Shown: piece after piece, positions 43,262 through 52,029 of the stretch
Position numbering within the stretch: the stretch's first letter is position 1
Layout: each line of letters opens with the position of its first letter
NCBI GenBank assembly: GCA_963832895.1
Contig: CAWHVQ010000004.1
Coordinates: forward strand, 62,001-126,000
Length of the DNA stretch: 64,000 bases
Direction of reading: 5' to 3'
DNA from: JAMXLO01 sp963832895
Lineage (GTDB): Bacteria; Pseudomonadota; Alphaproteobacteria; Acetobacterales; Acetobacteraceae
Translations under genes and position numbers: made by a program
Notes under the pieces: generated by a model
What the model was told of the DNA's origin: nothing
What the model saw: the letters and a program-made list of their open reading frames with translations, nothing else
Databases searched by the model: none

Positions 43262-43356
43262 AAACGCAGATGTAGAAGCAGATGCACGTAAAACACGCAA
43301 ATGGTTTTGTATCTTTATCGGCGTGTTTTGCGTGCATCTGCTTCTTATCTGCGTTT
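43262..43356. repeat. Large palindromic element
   Basis: A 37-bp left arm (43262-43298) and a 36-bp right arm (43321-43356) are near-perfect inverted repeats (three differences by eye) around a 22-bp loop. The arms begin AAACGCAGAT and end near AACACGC. It is A/T-richer than its surroundings and fills the space between the convergent LysR and hydrolase genes. It could serve as a bidirectional terminator, but its length and composition fit a dispersed repeat (REP/MITE-like). Copies elsewhere in the genome cannot be tested here. Confidence 0.85.
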
Positions 43357-43376
43357 GAATCTGTCTCCCTTTCTAT

Positions 43377-44138
43377 CTACTCCGCAGCCGTCACGGGCGC
43401 ATGTTCGCGAAGGAAGGTGTGTACGTGGCGCAGTGCTTCGGCGGTCTGCTCCTTGGTCTCCTTCCACGGGTAGATACTGACTTCAGCGTTCGGTGCGAGG
43501 CGCGCTGACTCGATGGCGACCGCGTAGGGATGCGCCGGCACGTCATCCGGCAATACCAGGATCGGCGTGTTGCAGGAGCGTACGAAATCGCGCGTCACGG
43601 TGAAGACGAAATCGGGATTGGAGCGATACATCTTGTTCAGGAAAGCGTCGACCGTCGCCATGGTGATATCGGGCCTGCGCTCGCAGAGCTGCGGGCCCCA
43701 GCCCTTGATGTTGTTCTGATAGAACAGGTCGGGGATCTCCGGACGGAACCCGCTGGGCTGCGCCAGGACGGCGGCGACGATGCGATCCGGTGCACGCTTC
43801 AAAAGGTTCCAGATGAACGGGCCGCCAATGCAGAAGCCCATCACCATGAACTCCCTGATGCCCAGATGGTCCATCAGGCCGAGCTGGTCATCGGCGTAGG
43901 CATCCCACGGCCGGTCGATCTCGAGCGGACCCGATGACTGGCCGCCGTTGGCGTTGCGCAGGTCCATCGTGATGCAGCGGTACTCGCCCCTGAACTCCTC
44001 CATCGCATTGAACGGCCCGAAGCCGGTGAGGGAGGAGATGTTCGAATTCAACCCGCCGCCGGGGATGAACAGAACCGGGAAGCCGGACCCGGCCTCTTCG
44101 TAGTGAATGCGGACGTCGCCTCTTTGATAGAACGGCAT
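43377..44138 (-). CDS. Alpha/beta hydrolase with Cys at the nucleophile position
   Basis: A 253-aa alpha/beta hydrolase. The oxyanion loop is LFIPGGGLNSN, and the nucleophile elbow reads MGFCIGGPF, so cysteine replaces the usual serine of GxSxG, as in dienelactone hydrolases. A later Asp in PILVLPDDVPAHP and the C-terminal His region are plausible triad members. The substrate is unknown. It follows an NHL-repeat protein gene by 24 bp in the same orientation, so they are probably cotranscribed. Confidence 0.82.
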   Translation of the reverse strand: MPFYQRGDVRIHYEEAGSGFPVLFIPGGGLNSNISSLTGFGPFNAMEEFRGEYRCITMDLRNANGGQSSGPLEIDRPWDAYADDQLGLMDHLGIREFMVMGFCIGGPFIWNLLKRAPDRIVAAVLAQPSGFRPEIPDLFYQNNIKGWGPQLCERRPDITMATVDAFLNKMYRSNPDFVFTVTRDFVRSCNTPILVLPDDVPAHPYAVAIESARLAPNAEVSIYPWKETKEQTAEALRHVHTFLREHAPVTAAE

Positions 44139-44162
44139 GACAGTTCCTCCTTTCGGTTGCGC

Positions 44163-45038
44163 TCAGGCTGTTCGCACGAACTTGTCCACGCTGCGGTCTA
44201 CGGTCAATCCGGCGTAGATGTCGCCGCGCGAGTCCACGCCCACGCCGTGCACGTGGCGGCTTTCCATGCGCGCAAGTACGTTGCCTGCCGCGTCGCGCAC
44301 GCAGACATACGCCGGCTTGCCGCCGTCCTCCTGCTCGGCGATGTAGTAGTTGCCGTCTTTGCCCCGTGTGATGTCGTTCGGGCCGCCCATGCCGGTCCAC
44401 GCGCCAAGATAGTCGCCGTCGGGTGAAAAGATCTGGATGCGCTTGTTCGACCGATCCGCGACATACAGCTTGCCGTCGGAATCGAACGCGATGCTGTGCG
44501 GCAGGTGGAATTCTCCTGGCGCATGGCCCGGCGAACCCCATGACGTCACGAGTTCTCCGTCGCTGGTGAAGCGGTGCACACGCGCATTGCGATAGCCGTC
44601 GGTCACGTAGATATCGCCGTTGGGATGCGGCATCATCTCAGTCGGGTGATTAAACGGTCCCGCCGCACGTTCCGCGAGCCATGGAGACCCTGTGCAGCCG
44701 GTGTCGGAGTGCACGCCGCGCTCGCCCAGTTCCAGCAGGGTCTTGCCGTCCAGCGTGAACGACTTCGCGACCGAGTCCGACCGGTCGGTTGTATATACGA
44801 CGTCGTTGACTATCTTCAGGCCATGCGGGTCGGTGACCTCGCCGCTGCCCCAGGCGCCCAGGTACTTGCCGTCGCGATCGAACACCACGACGGGAGGATC
44901 CCTGCGCTGGAAGACATAGACGCGATCCTGTGAATCGGTCGCCACCCGGCTGACCAGCCCGAACCTTTCTCCGCCGGGCAATTTGAGGAAATCGCGTACC
45001 AATTCGTAGGTGTATTCGCCTGTGCCGACTTGTGCCAT
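44163..45038 (-). CDS. NHL-repeat six-bladed beta-propeller protein
   Basis: A 291-aa soluble propeller. Repeated blades include DRVYVFQRRDPPVVVFDRDG, GDIYVTDGYRNARVHRFTSD, HSIAFDSDGKLYVADRSNKR, and GVGVDSRGDIYAGLTVD. This pattern fits NHL/peptidyl-glycine-lyase-like propellers, which may be enzymes or binding scaffolds. No signal peptide is seen. It is the upstream gene of a pair with the alpha/beta hydrolase, so the two may act on the same compound. Confidence 0.8.
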   Translation of the reverse strand: MAQVGTGEYTYELVRDFLKLPGGERFGLVSRVATDSQDRVYVFQRRDPPVVVFDRDGKYLGAWGSGEVTDPHGLKIVNDVVYTTDRSDSVAKSFTLDGKTLLELGERGVHSDTGCTGSPWLAERAAGPFNHPTEMMPHPNGDIYVTDGYRNARVHRFTSDGELVTSWGSPGHAPGEFHLPHSIAFDSDGKLYVADRSNKRIQIFSPDGDYLGAWTGMGGPNDITRGKDGNYYIAEQEDGGKPAYVCVRDAAGNVLARMESRHVHGVGVDSRGDIYAGLTVDRSVDKFVRTA

Positions 45039-45096
45039 TGCTGTCCTCCTCCCGTGGCCCGCGCGTCGGATGCCGCGCGCACTTCACTGGGCGAGC

Positions 45097-45495
45097 TTAC
45101 TCCGGCAGCGCCGTTTGAGATAGCGCACCGGCCAGCATGGCCATGCGTTCCGGGGTAGTGATATTACCGGAAGCCAATCCGCTGATGGTAAAGCCGGCCT
45201 GCAGTTCGAGTACAACGGCGGCCACCGACCGTGCTTCGTCGAGTCGGCCGAGGCGGACCAAAGCCGCCGCGTGCAGGTAGCGCGGCACGCTGAACCGGGG
45301 ATTCGCCGCAGACGCCCGGCTCGCGGCACTGACCGCCTCGATGAAATTTCCGACGAAGAAATTCGCATAGGCGAGCCCGACATAGGGCAGATAGATCAGC
45401 GGATCGTACGGACTGAGGCGAATACCGATCCTGGCGTGCTCGATCGCGGTCGCATCCTCGCCCATCCAGGCGCGAATGGCACCACAACCGAGAAC
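45097..45495 (-). pseudogene. Remnant of a cyclase-TPR protein (C-terminal TPRs only)
   Basis: A fragment starting near 45495 reads VLGCGAIRAWMGEDATAIEH, RIGIRLSPYDPLIYLPYVG, and RLGRLDEARSVAAVVLELQ to a stop at 45097. These are the last TPRs of a class III cyclase-type protein, the same type as the gene at 34624-36586. No cyclase domain or start precedes it; instead the sequence switches abruptly to a fragment of another gene on the other strand. It is a remnant and not expected to be functional. Confidence 0.75.
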
Positions 45496-45738
45496 TGCTG
45501 CCACGCGACGGCGCGCGACGCGATGTTCCGTAATTATCGCGTGGTGTTTCTGTCCGATGCGACGGCCACCTACGATTACCCGGATCGCGGCTACGGACCG
45601 ATGCCGAATGCCGACGTTCACCACGCGACTTTGGTCGTACTCGCCGCCTCGACGGCGCATGTGATGTCGGTCGCTGATTTGGGTGCAGGGCTGCCAACTG
45701 GCCGCATCTCGAGGAACGCGCCTTCACGAGCGGCTTGA
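45481..45738 (+). pseudogene. Remnant of an isochorismatase-family hydrolase
   Basis: Forward reading gives TTTENCCHATARDAMFRNYR followed by VVFLSDATATYDYPDRGYG and HHATLVVLAASTAHVMSVAD, ending at 45738. This is the C-terminal third of a cysteine-hydrolase (isochorismatase fold), including the catalytic Cys position (ENCC). The N-terminal two thirds are missing; the reading frame upstream is antisense to the TPR remnant. It is a truncated gene fragment fused at about 45481-45495 to another truncated gene. Confidence 0.75.
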
Positions 45739-46952
45739 GTCCCGGCTGCCGGGAACGGACCGTCGCGCACCTCGACGAGGCGCGCGCGGTCGAAGCCGTT
45801 GAACGCGGTGCGCAGACAGCCGCCATAGGCGCCGAGCTGACCGATCTCGATCCAGTCGCCTTCGGCCACGTCGGCAGGCAGATGGAACGGGCCGCGCATC
45901 GCATCGGCACTGTCGCAGGTCGGCCCGAAGAACGAGAAGCCGATCAACGCATTGGGCGGCGGCGGCCCATTGGGGCGGACAAGCCGCGCCGGATAGCGAA
46001 AACCGAGAGGACCGGCATCCGCCAGAGCGCCATAGATGCCGTCGCTGACATACAGCGAATTGCCGCGCCGATGCTGCACCTGCACGACCACAGACGCGCC
46101 ACCGGCGACGAGAGCGCGGCCGGGCTCGGCCCAAAGCCGCGCGTCGGAAAGGCCCAGGCGCTCGAAGCCTGCGTCGATTTCCGCGAGGTATGCGCCGAGC
46201 GGAGGTACTTCTACGTCCGGATAGCGTACAGGAAAACCACCGCCGACATCGATCACCTCGATCGTCGCGCCGGCATCTCGGATCACGTCGCCGACCAAAG
46301 CCAGCGCTTGGCGCCAGGCGAGCGGCTCGAGGCATTGCGAACCGACATGGAAGCTCAGCCCGAGACGCACCGCATGCGGGCGCGCCGCGCGCAGCAACTC
46401 CGCAGCCGGCCCCGGCTCTGCGCCGAACTTGCCTGACAGATCCAACACCGCCGGGCCCTTCGGCATGGCAAGGCGGACGATCAGGCCGAGCTCACCGGCA
46501 GTACCCGTCGCGGCTGTTTCATGCCGGATCTTCGCCAGCTCCTCCGTGCTGTCGAGCACGAAGTCACGCACACCGTGCCGCTGCCACGCCTCGCGGATGG
46601 CGCCACGCGACTTGACCGGGTGCATGAAATGGATCGAGGCATTGGGAAACATCTGGCGCACCAGCGCGATCTCGCCGATCGACGCGCAGTCAAAATGCGT
46701 GACGCCGCCGGCGTGGACGGCACGCAGCATCGCGGGCTCTGGGTTGGCTTTCACCGCGTAGAGCACATCGCCCGGAAACACCTCGGAGAAATCGCGCACG
46801 GCCGCCTCAACCGTTGCCGGACGCAGGCAATGCATCGGCTCTTCGGGCCGCTCTATGGCGATCAGTTCATCGACCGAAGGCAACGGCGTTGCGGCGCCGG
46901 GGAAGCGGCGGCGCAGAGGCGACACGGCAGTGCGGACGCGCACATGGTTCAT
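45618..46952 (-). CDS. Type III PLP decarboxylase (ornithine decarboxylase-like)
   Basis: A 444-aa enzyme of the ornithine/diaminopimelate decarboxylase fold. The PLP lysine lies in VLYAVKANPEPAML, the phosphate-binding glycines in VIDVGGGFPVRYPD, and the catalytic Cys in FFGPTCDSADAM. This points to ornithine (putrescine synthesis) or lysine. The body ends near VEVRDGPFP; a further 40 or so residues read through DNA antisense to the isochorismatase remnant, so the original stop was probably lost. The start at 46952 has GAGG upstream; a GTG at 46982 is possible. The neighbouring agmatinase-like gene supports a polyamine role. Confidence 0.82.
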   Translation of the reverse strand: MNHVRVRTAVSPLRRRFPGAATPLPSVDELIAIERPEEPMHCLRPATVEAAVRDFSEVFPGDVLYAVKANPEPAMLRAVHAGGVTHFDCASIGEIALVRQMFPNASIHFMHPVKSRGAIREAWQRHGVRDFVLDSTEELAKIRHETAATGTAGELGLIVRLAMPKGPAVLDLSGKFGAEPGPAAELLRAARPHAVRLGLSFHVGSQCLEPLAWRQALALVGDVIRDAGATIEVIDVGGGFPVRYPDVEVPPLGAYLAEIDAGFERLGLSDARLWAEPGRALVAGGASVVVQVQHRRGNSLYVSDGIYGALADAGPLGFRYPARLVRPNGPPPPNALIGFSFFGPTCDSADAMRGPFHLPADVAEGDWIEIGQLGAYGGCLRTAFNGFDRARLVEVRDGPFPAAGTQAAREGAFLEMRPVGSPAPKSATDITCAVEAASTTKVAW

Positions 46953-47293
46953 TCCAGGAAACCTCGCAGGCAGGAGGAACACAGACGGCGCCGCCGCGCG
47001 ACAATGCCGCGGCGACGGACTCAGATGGTGCTGCGAGGACTTCGCATCGCCGCAAACCGGTCAGCAAACATAGGCAACTCCCTAACGACCCCGGCCCCAC
47101 CATTGGACCGGCCAGACGAAAAGGACGCGTTACGTCGTTGCTGTGCCCCTCAGATGCTCAGCGCGGGGCTCGCGGCACGTGCGATGCGTCAGGCGTCGCT
47201 CAACCACGCGGGTCGAGCAGCGAACGCATATGGGGACTGCGACGGTGGAAGAGGTATGCGATGATCGATGGTGTGGCGACTGCTGTGGTCATA
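46953..47293. other. Intergenic region upstream of the decarboxylase
   Basis: About 340 bp between two same-strand genes. Short open frames on both strands lack motifs or plausible starts. It presumably carries the promoter of the decarboxylase gene. Polyamine genes are sometimes controlled by leader structures, but I see no convincing one here. Confidence 0.4.
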
Positions 47294-48209
47294 TCATCGA
47301 CGCTGCGCGGAGCCGGCCAGCGCGAGATATTCCCACGCAACGGTCGCCGCTGCCAGCGCGGTGATTTCGGCAACGTCATAGGCCGGAGCGACCTCAACGA
47401 CATCCATGCCGGCGAACGCCACGCCACGCAGCCGGCGCAGGATCGCCTGCACCTGCCATGACGCCAGGCCACCGATCTCCGGCGTGCCGGTGCCGGGCGC
47501 GAAGGCCGGGTCCAGCGCATCGACGTCGAAGCTGAGATAGGCCGGCGCCTCTCCGACCACATCGCGGATGCGTCGCGCCACCGCATCGGGACCTAGCGCG
47601 TGCACGTCCTGCGCGGTCAGTACCGGTGACCCCGTGACCGATGGTCCAGTCCCACACCTCGCGCTGCACCGGCGAGCGGATGCCGATCTGGATCATGCGC
47701 CGCGGCTCGACCAGCCGCTCCTCGATCGCATGATAAAATACCGATCCGTGCGCGTAGGGCTGACCGAAATTGTCCGGCCAGGTGTCCACGTGCGCGTCGA
47801 AATGCACCAGCCCGAGGCTGCCGCCGATCCGGCGCGACAGCGCTCGCAGCAGCGGCAGGGTGATGCCGTGCTCGCCGCCCAGGGCAATCAGATGGCCAAG
47901 CCCGGCCGCCTGCTGCTCAATCAACTGCAGGCTGGCTGGTATGTCGCCGAGGGCAAGCCGGAGATCGCCGATGTCGGCGACGTTCAGTGCCGCGGGCTCG
48001 ATCCAGAATTCGGGATGCGCGCCATCGGTCAGCATCCGGCTGGCCCGCCGGATCGCGTGCGGGCCGTCGCGCGCGCCGGCACGGTTGGTGGTGCCGATGT
48101 CCAGCGGCACGCCCGCGACGATAAACTCCGTGGCCGGATCGCTGCAGGCGATCCCGAGAAACCCCGGGGCCGTGGCGAAAGTGGGAACCGCAGCGGGGAT
48201 CAGCGTCAT
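47294..48209 (-). pseudogene. Agmatinase/ureohydrolase gene, one-base frameshift
   Basis: With one base removed near 47623, this is a 304-aa ureohydrolase. Manganese ligands appear in ALGGEHGITLPL, VHFDAHVDTW, and, after the shift, SFDVDALDPAFAPGTGTPE. The expected join is GVT-VLTAQDVHALGP; as sequenced it reads GVTGTDRAG. The enzyme would release urea from agmatine (to putrescine) or a related guanidino compound. It follows RMD1 by 3 bp and is followed by the ornithine decarboxylase-like gene, consistent with polyamine metabolism. The otherwise intact sequence suggests a recent mutation or a base-calling error. Confidence 0.85.
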
Positions 48210-48212
48210 TGT

Positions 48213-49361
48213 CTACGGCCGCACCAGGGCGATAACGATCTCGGCCAGGATCAGGACAATGATCAGGAACTCCATCAGTTCCGTCCGGCTGGCCAAACTC
48301 TCATCGTACAGCGCCGAATACGTGTCGCGGATGATCGCAAGCTTGCGCTCCACCGCGGCATTCACCTCCGGCACGCGGAACAGTTCCAGCGCCGCCGCGT
48401 AGATCCGCGCGAGATACACGTCCTCGGTCACCTGCAATGCATTGTCCACGCGCTCGGTCAGTTCGGTGACTTCGGCGACCAATGTGTGCAGCCGGCGCGC
48501 GAGGCCGGCAAATCGACGCGAAGCCAGCAACGTGCGCGCGCGTCGCGCCTTCGCCACCAGGTCGTACATGCGCGGCAGTTCATCGTCCAGCAGCTCGTCG
48601 TAGTAACGCATCTCCAGAAGCTGGGCATTGGCCACCTCGAGCACGTCCAGGACGTCGGAGTCACCGCGCGGCTCATAGACGAATGCGCGGTCCCAGGTCA
48701 GCACCACCAGATCGTCGGTGTAATATGAGAAGCGCTGGCGCAACAGCTCATGGCGCGCGCCATCCGAGAGCGGACGCTGCTCACCGGACAGCAACGGCAC
48801 CAGATCGACGCTGTCGCGCAATGCCGCCGCGGTCAGCTTCGGCTCAAACGTATGCACGACACCGATCAGGTAATCCTCCTGGACCCTCGAGTCCTCGGCG
48901 CGGTTCATTGCCGGCCCGAGCAGCTCGCGCACCCGCCTCAGCAGGCGATCCCACATGTCGTCGGCCGCCGTGACGCTGCGATCGACCGCATTCAACTGTC
49001 GGACAAAATCAGCCCAGGTCACATTCACGATCGGAACGCGCAACGCAATCGTGACTGCGCCGAAGTCATAGAGCCGGACCGTCGCGACCGCCGCCACATC
49101 CTCGCCTTCCAGCGCCAGCACGACCGGTTCGAGTTCAAGCGCCAGCGGCGGCACACCAAAGGCCATCGCTTTCGGCGGAGTCGCACTGAGCCGGATGCGA
49201 CGTGACGTCCGTGCCTGGTCGGCGAGCAGCCCCTCGGCACGTGCGAGGTCTATCGCGTAGGCCACGTCGAACAGCCGCAGCGCCACCACGGCACCAACCG
49301 CCACCGTCGGCTCCGATTGGCGTAGCTGCCCGGACAGATAGCTGTCGGCTTCGTTGCCCAT
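48213..49361 (-). CDS. RMD1/DUF155-family membrane-anchored protein
   Basis: A 382-aa protein of the RMD1 (YagE) family. The N-terminal domain has the DVAYAIDLARAEGLL opening; the middle carries a long helical stretch (MYDLVAKARRARTLLASRRF) likely to form coiled coils; the C-terminus ends in one membrane helix (LMEFLIIVLILAEIVIALV), a family hallmark. The yeast homologue is mitochondrial and linked to meiotic division and translation; the bacterial function is not established. The ATG at 49361 is preferred over a longer frame that would overlap nudC. The agmatinase-like gene follows 3 bp later. Confidence 0.75.
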   Translation of the reverse strand: MGNEADSYLSGQLRQSEPTVAVGAVVALRLFDVAYAIDLARAEGLLADQARTSRRIRLSATPPKAMAFGVPPLALELEPVVLALEGEDVAAVATVRLYDFGAVTIALRVPIVNVTWADFVRQLNAVDRSVTAADDMWDRLLRRVRELLGPAMNRAEDSRVQEDYLIGVVHTFEPKLTAAALRDSVDLVPLLSGEQRPLSDGARHELLRQRFSYYTDDLVVLTWDRAFVYEPRGDSDVLDVLEVANAQLLEMRYYDELLDDELPRMYDLVAKARRARTLLASRRFAGLARRLHTLVAEVTELTERVDNALQVTEDVYLARIYAAALELFRVPEVNAAVERKLAIIRDTYSALYDESLASRTELMEFLIIVLILAEIVIALVRP

Positions 49362-49441
49362 GGCCGGTGTGTAGCACGGCGGTTGCCGCTCCGCCCGCCA
49401 CATGGCACCGTCCGCCGGACCCCAAGCAGCGAGCGCTTTCC

Positions 49442-50369
49442 GTGACATTCATCCTTGCCAGCCGCCCGAACGTCTATTCATCGAGCCCGCTCGACCGCGT
49501 CGGGACCCGGCGCGAAGACGCGGCGTGGATCGAACAGCGGCTGCATGACCCCGACACGCTGTTTGTGCCGGTGTGGCGCAATCGCAACCTGGTGCGCGGG
49601 ATGAACGATGGCGCACCAGAAGCTGTGTTCATCTCCGGCGAGATGGCACAGACATTGCGCATGCAGGGCGGCCCCTGGGCATTTCTCGGGCTGCACGACG
49701 AGCTGGCGATCTTCGCGATGGATATCAGCACGGCGGAAGACCCGGTGCCGTTGCTGTCGGAGGACCTGGGAACGTTCGTCGATCTGCGTTCGGTGGGCTG
49801 GGGGGTGGCGCGGCCGGAGGCCTCGATCCTGGCGCACGCGCGCGGGTTGCTGCACTGGCGTGCGCGCCATCGATTCTGCGGCGTCTGCGGCAGCGTGTGC
49901 GAGGCGCGCAGTGCGGGCCACGTGATGGTCTGCACCGCCTGCGAGGTGCAGCACTTCCCGCGCACCGATCCCGCCGTGATCATGCTGGTGACGCGCGACG
50001 ATCACGCGCTGCTCGGCCATTCGCAGCGCTTCCCGCGCTCCAGCATGTACCTCCACCCTGGCCGGCTTCGTGGAGCCGGGAGAAACACTGGAAGAGGCGG
50101 TCCGCCGCGAGGTGTTCGAGGAATCCGGCATCAAAGTGGGCGACGTGCAATACCACTCAAGTCAGCCCTGGCCGTTTCCCGGCAACATCATGCTCGGCTT
50201 CTATGGCGAAGGACTGAGCGAGGCCATCACCATCGATCCGGAAGAGATGCTGGATGTGCGCTGGTTCTCGCGCGAGCAGATCCGCGACAGCGAGGCGAAC
50301 GGCTTCCTGCTTCCGCGTGCCGACAGCATCGCACGGCGGCTGATCGAGGACTGGATGGCGACGGAGTGA
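49442..50369 (+). pseudogene. nudC: NADH pyrophosphatase/decapping enzyme NudC, one-base frameshift
   Basis: With one base removed next to 50050, this is a 308-aa NudC. The zinc ribbon is CGVCGSVCEARSAGH and CTACEVQHFPR; after the shift comes the Nudix box within GFVEPGETLEEAVRREVFEE and the NudC signature SQPWPFPGN. NudC hydrolyses NAD(H) and removes NAD caps from RNA. The expected join is SSMY-STLAGFVEPGE; the observed reading diverges at SSMYLHPG. The start is GTG at 49442. The rest is well preserved, so the defect is recent or artefactual. Its native TGA overlaps the GTG of the small lipoprotein gene. Confidence 0.88.
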
Positions 50370-50629
50370 AATTCTGGTTGTTTATTGCGCTCATGCTCAC
50401 CGCCTGCGCCGCCAAGGACAACAGCCCGCAGGCACAGTGCGAGCTGCAGGCAGATCAGGATCCCACTGTGCGGTCGATCTATCGCGGCGATCAGGGGGAC
50501 TACACGCAGCTCGGTCCGGCCCGTTCGAACCTGATGTGGGCGAAGCGCCAGGCAACATTGAAGTGCATGCAGCAGAAGGGTCTGGCGCCGCCGGGCGGTG
50601 TGGAGCCGATCCGCCCGCCGGTCTATTAA
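50366..50629 (+). CDS. Small lipoprotein, unknown function
   Basis: An 87-aa protein starting GTG at 50366, overlapping the nudC stop. It has a short signal (FWLFIALMLTAC) with a lipobox L-T-A-C, giving a lipidated N-terminal Cys at residue 13. The mature part has two further Cys and a GPARSNLMWAKRQATLKCMQ helix. I recognise no family; short lipoproteins of this shape are common in alphaproteobacteria. DUF488 follows 3 bp later, so nudC, this gene and DUF488 are probably cotranscribed. Confidence 0.6.
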   Translation: MKFWLFIALMLTACAAKDNSPQAQCELQADQDPTVRSIYRGDQGDYTQLGPARSNLMWAKRQATLKCMQQKGLAPPGGVEPIRPPVY

Positions 50630-50632
50630 CCG

Positions 50633-51079
50633 ATGCCTGACCTGCTCACCATCGGCTATGAGGGATGCACGATCGACGACGTGCTGGCCGAGCTGAAGGC
50701 GGCTGGCGTGAAGCTGCTGGTGGATGTCCGCGCCGTGCCGCAGTCGCGCAAGCCAGGCTTCTCCAAGCGCCAGCTCGCGGCCGGGCTTGACGCAAGCGGC
50801 ATCGCCTATGTGCATCTCCAGGGTCTGGGGACGCCAAAGCCTGGGCGCGACGCCGTGCGCGCCGGCCATCCGGAGCGGATGGAGCCGATCTTCCGCGAGC
50901 ACATGCGCTCGGACCGGGCGCAGGCCGAGCTGGCGCAGGCGAAGGTTCTGGCGCGGGAGCGGCGCGTATGCCTGCTTTGCTTTGAGCAGGACCCGATGAC
51001 ATGCCATCGCCGCTTCGTCGCCGAGATGATCGCCGACGAGACCGCGCAGCCGATCGTTCATCTGCACGCGCGCCGGTGA
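50633..51079 (+). CDS. DUF488-family protein
   Basis: A 148-aa cytoplasmic protein. It opens LLTIGYEGCTIDDVLAEL, then LLVDVRAVPQSRKPGFSK, and ends with LLCFEQDPMTCHRRFVAEMI; these blocks define DUF488. Conserved Cys and His near the end (CFEQDP..CHR) suggest a redox or metal role, but function is unestablished. It ends 1 bp from the convergent ppa gene. Confidence 0.85.
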   Translation: MPDLLTIGYEGCTIDDVLAELKAAGVKLLVDVRAVPQSRKPGFSKRQLAAGLDASGIAYVHLQGLGTPKPGRDAVRAGHPERMEPIFREHMRSDRAQAELAQAKVLARERRVCLLCFEQDPMTCHRRFVAEMIADETAQPIVHLHARR

Positions 51080-51080
51080 C

Positions 51081-51602
51081 CTACTTCGCTGCGGCGATCG
51101 CCTTGCGGATGTTGTCTTCGGCCTCTGCCTTGCCGGCCCAGCCGTTGATCTTCACCCATTTGCCGGGCTCGAGATCCTTGTAGCGCTCGAAGAAGTGCTC
51201 GATTGCCGAGCGAGTGATGGCGGGCAGGTCTTCGATGCTGTCAATACCGCTGTATTGCGGATGCACCCGCTCATGCGGCACGCAGATGATCTTCTCGTCG
51301 GGCCCCTTCTCGTCGTCCATGCGAAGCATGCCGATCGGCCGTGCCCGGATCACCGCGCCGGGCACCACCTGGGTCGGGATCAGCACCAGTGCATCGGCCG
51401 GATCGCCATCCTCGGCGAGCGTGCCGGGAATGAAGCCGTAAGCCGATGGATAGGCCGTTGCCGTGAACAGAAATCGATCGACGAAGATCGCGCCCGACTC
51501 CTTGTCCACTTCGTATTTCACCGCTGATCCCTGCGGGATCTCGACCACCACGAAGATGTCGCCTGGCGGTGCACGACCGGTCGGGATCTTGCTGACATCC
51601 AT
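51081..51602 (-). CDS. ppa: Inorganic pyrophosphatase
   Basis: A 173-aa family I soluble pyrophosphatase, hydrolysing PPi to drive biosynthesis. Catalytic features are VVEIPQGSAVKYEVDKESG, AYPSAYGFIPGTLAEDGDP with the metal-binding Asp residues, and DALVLIPTQV. GGAGAG lies about 6 nt upstream of the ATG at 51602, so the longer in-frame start at 51662 is rejected. It is convergent with DUF488 with 1 bp between stops. Confidence 0.95.
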   Translation of the reverse strand: MDVSKIPTGRAPPGDIFVVVEIPQGSAVKYEVDKESGAIFVDRFLFTATAYPSAYGFIPGTLAEDGDPADALVLIPTQVVPGAVIRARPIGMLRMDDEKGPDEKIICVPHERVHPQYSGIDSIEDLPAITRSAIEHFFERYKDLEPGKWVKINGWAGKAEAEDNIRKAIAAAK

Positions 51603-51760
51603 CAGGCTCTCTCCAAAGAACGTCACACCGTAGCATTCATCATGGCGCACCGGCCACAACACACGTCAGTCCGCGTCGGCAACATAATTGCAAGCTTCGT
51701 CTGTTAGGCGTTGGCCACCAACGATGGGGTCAGGCGGCCATTCGTCAACTATGGCGCAAA

Positions 51761-51982
51761 GTGGACGAATCCTTGTACGCGGCCGTTATCGGCGGACGCG
51801 GCGGCGCGCGATATCATTTGATCGTGGAGCGGTTGCCCGGCGGTGACGGCTGGGATTGGACCGTCTGGCGTCCCGGCGACCCACCCGAGACCGCACGCCA
51901 CGGCGTCGCACCATCCGTTGTTCGAGCGATGCGGGCTGCCGAGGCTGCTGTCCGCAGTTGGGATAACAGCACGTCGCCATGA
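51761..51982 (+). CDS. Small hypothetical protein
   Basis: A 73-aa open frame: YAAVIGGRGGARYHLIVERL, then WDWTVWRPGDPPE, and an Ala-rich C-terminal helix. The W-D-W-x-V-W block in a short alpha/beta-looking protein recurs in small alphaproteobacterial hypotheticals that I recall only loosely. It has the same coding bias as its neighbours. No function is suggested. It is convergent with the SDR gene at 52030. Confidence 0.5.
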   Translation: MDESLYAAVIGGRGGARYHLIVERLPGGDGWDWTVWRPGDPPETARHGVAPSVVRAMRAAEAAVRSWDNSTSP

Positions 51983-52029
51983 GCCCACAGGTTCGGCGAA
52001 TGGCGCGCCGAACCTGATTTGCTCGCGGG

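Noticed and set aside
43282..43473. A 63-codon frame over the palindrome
   Set aside because: It reads through the inverted repeat and into the reverse of the hydrolase gene; no start signal or motif.
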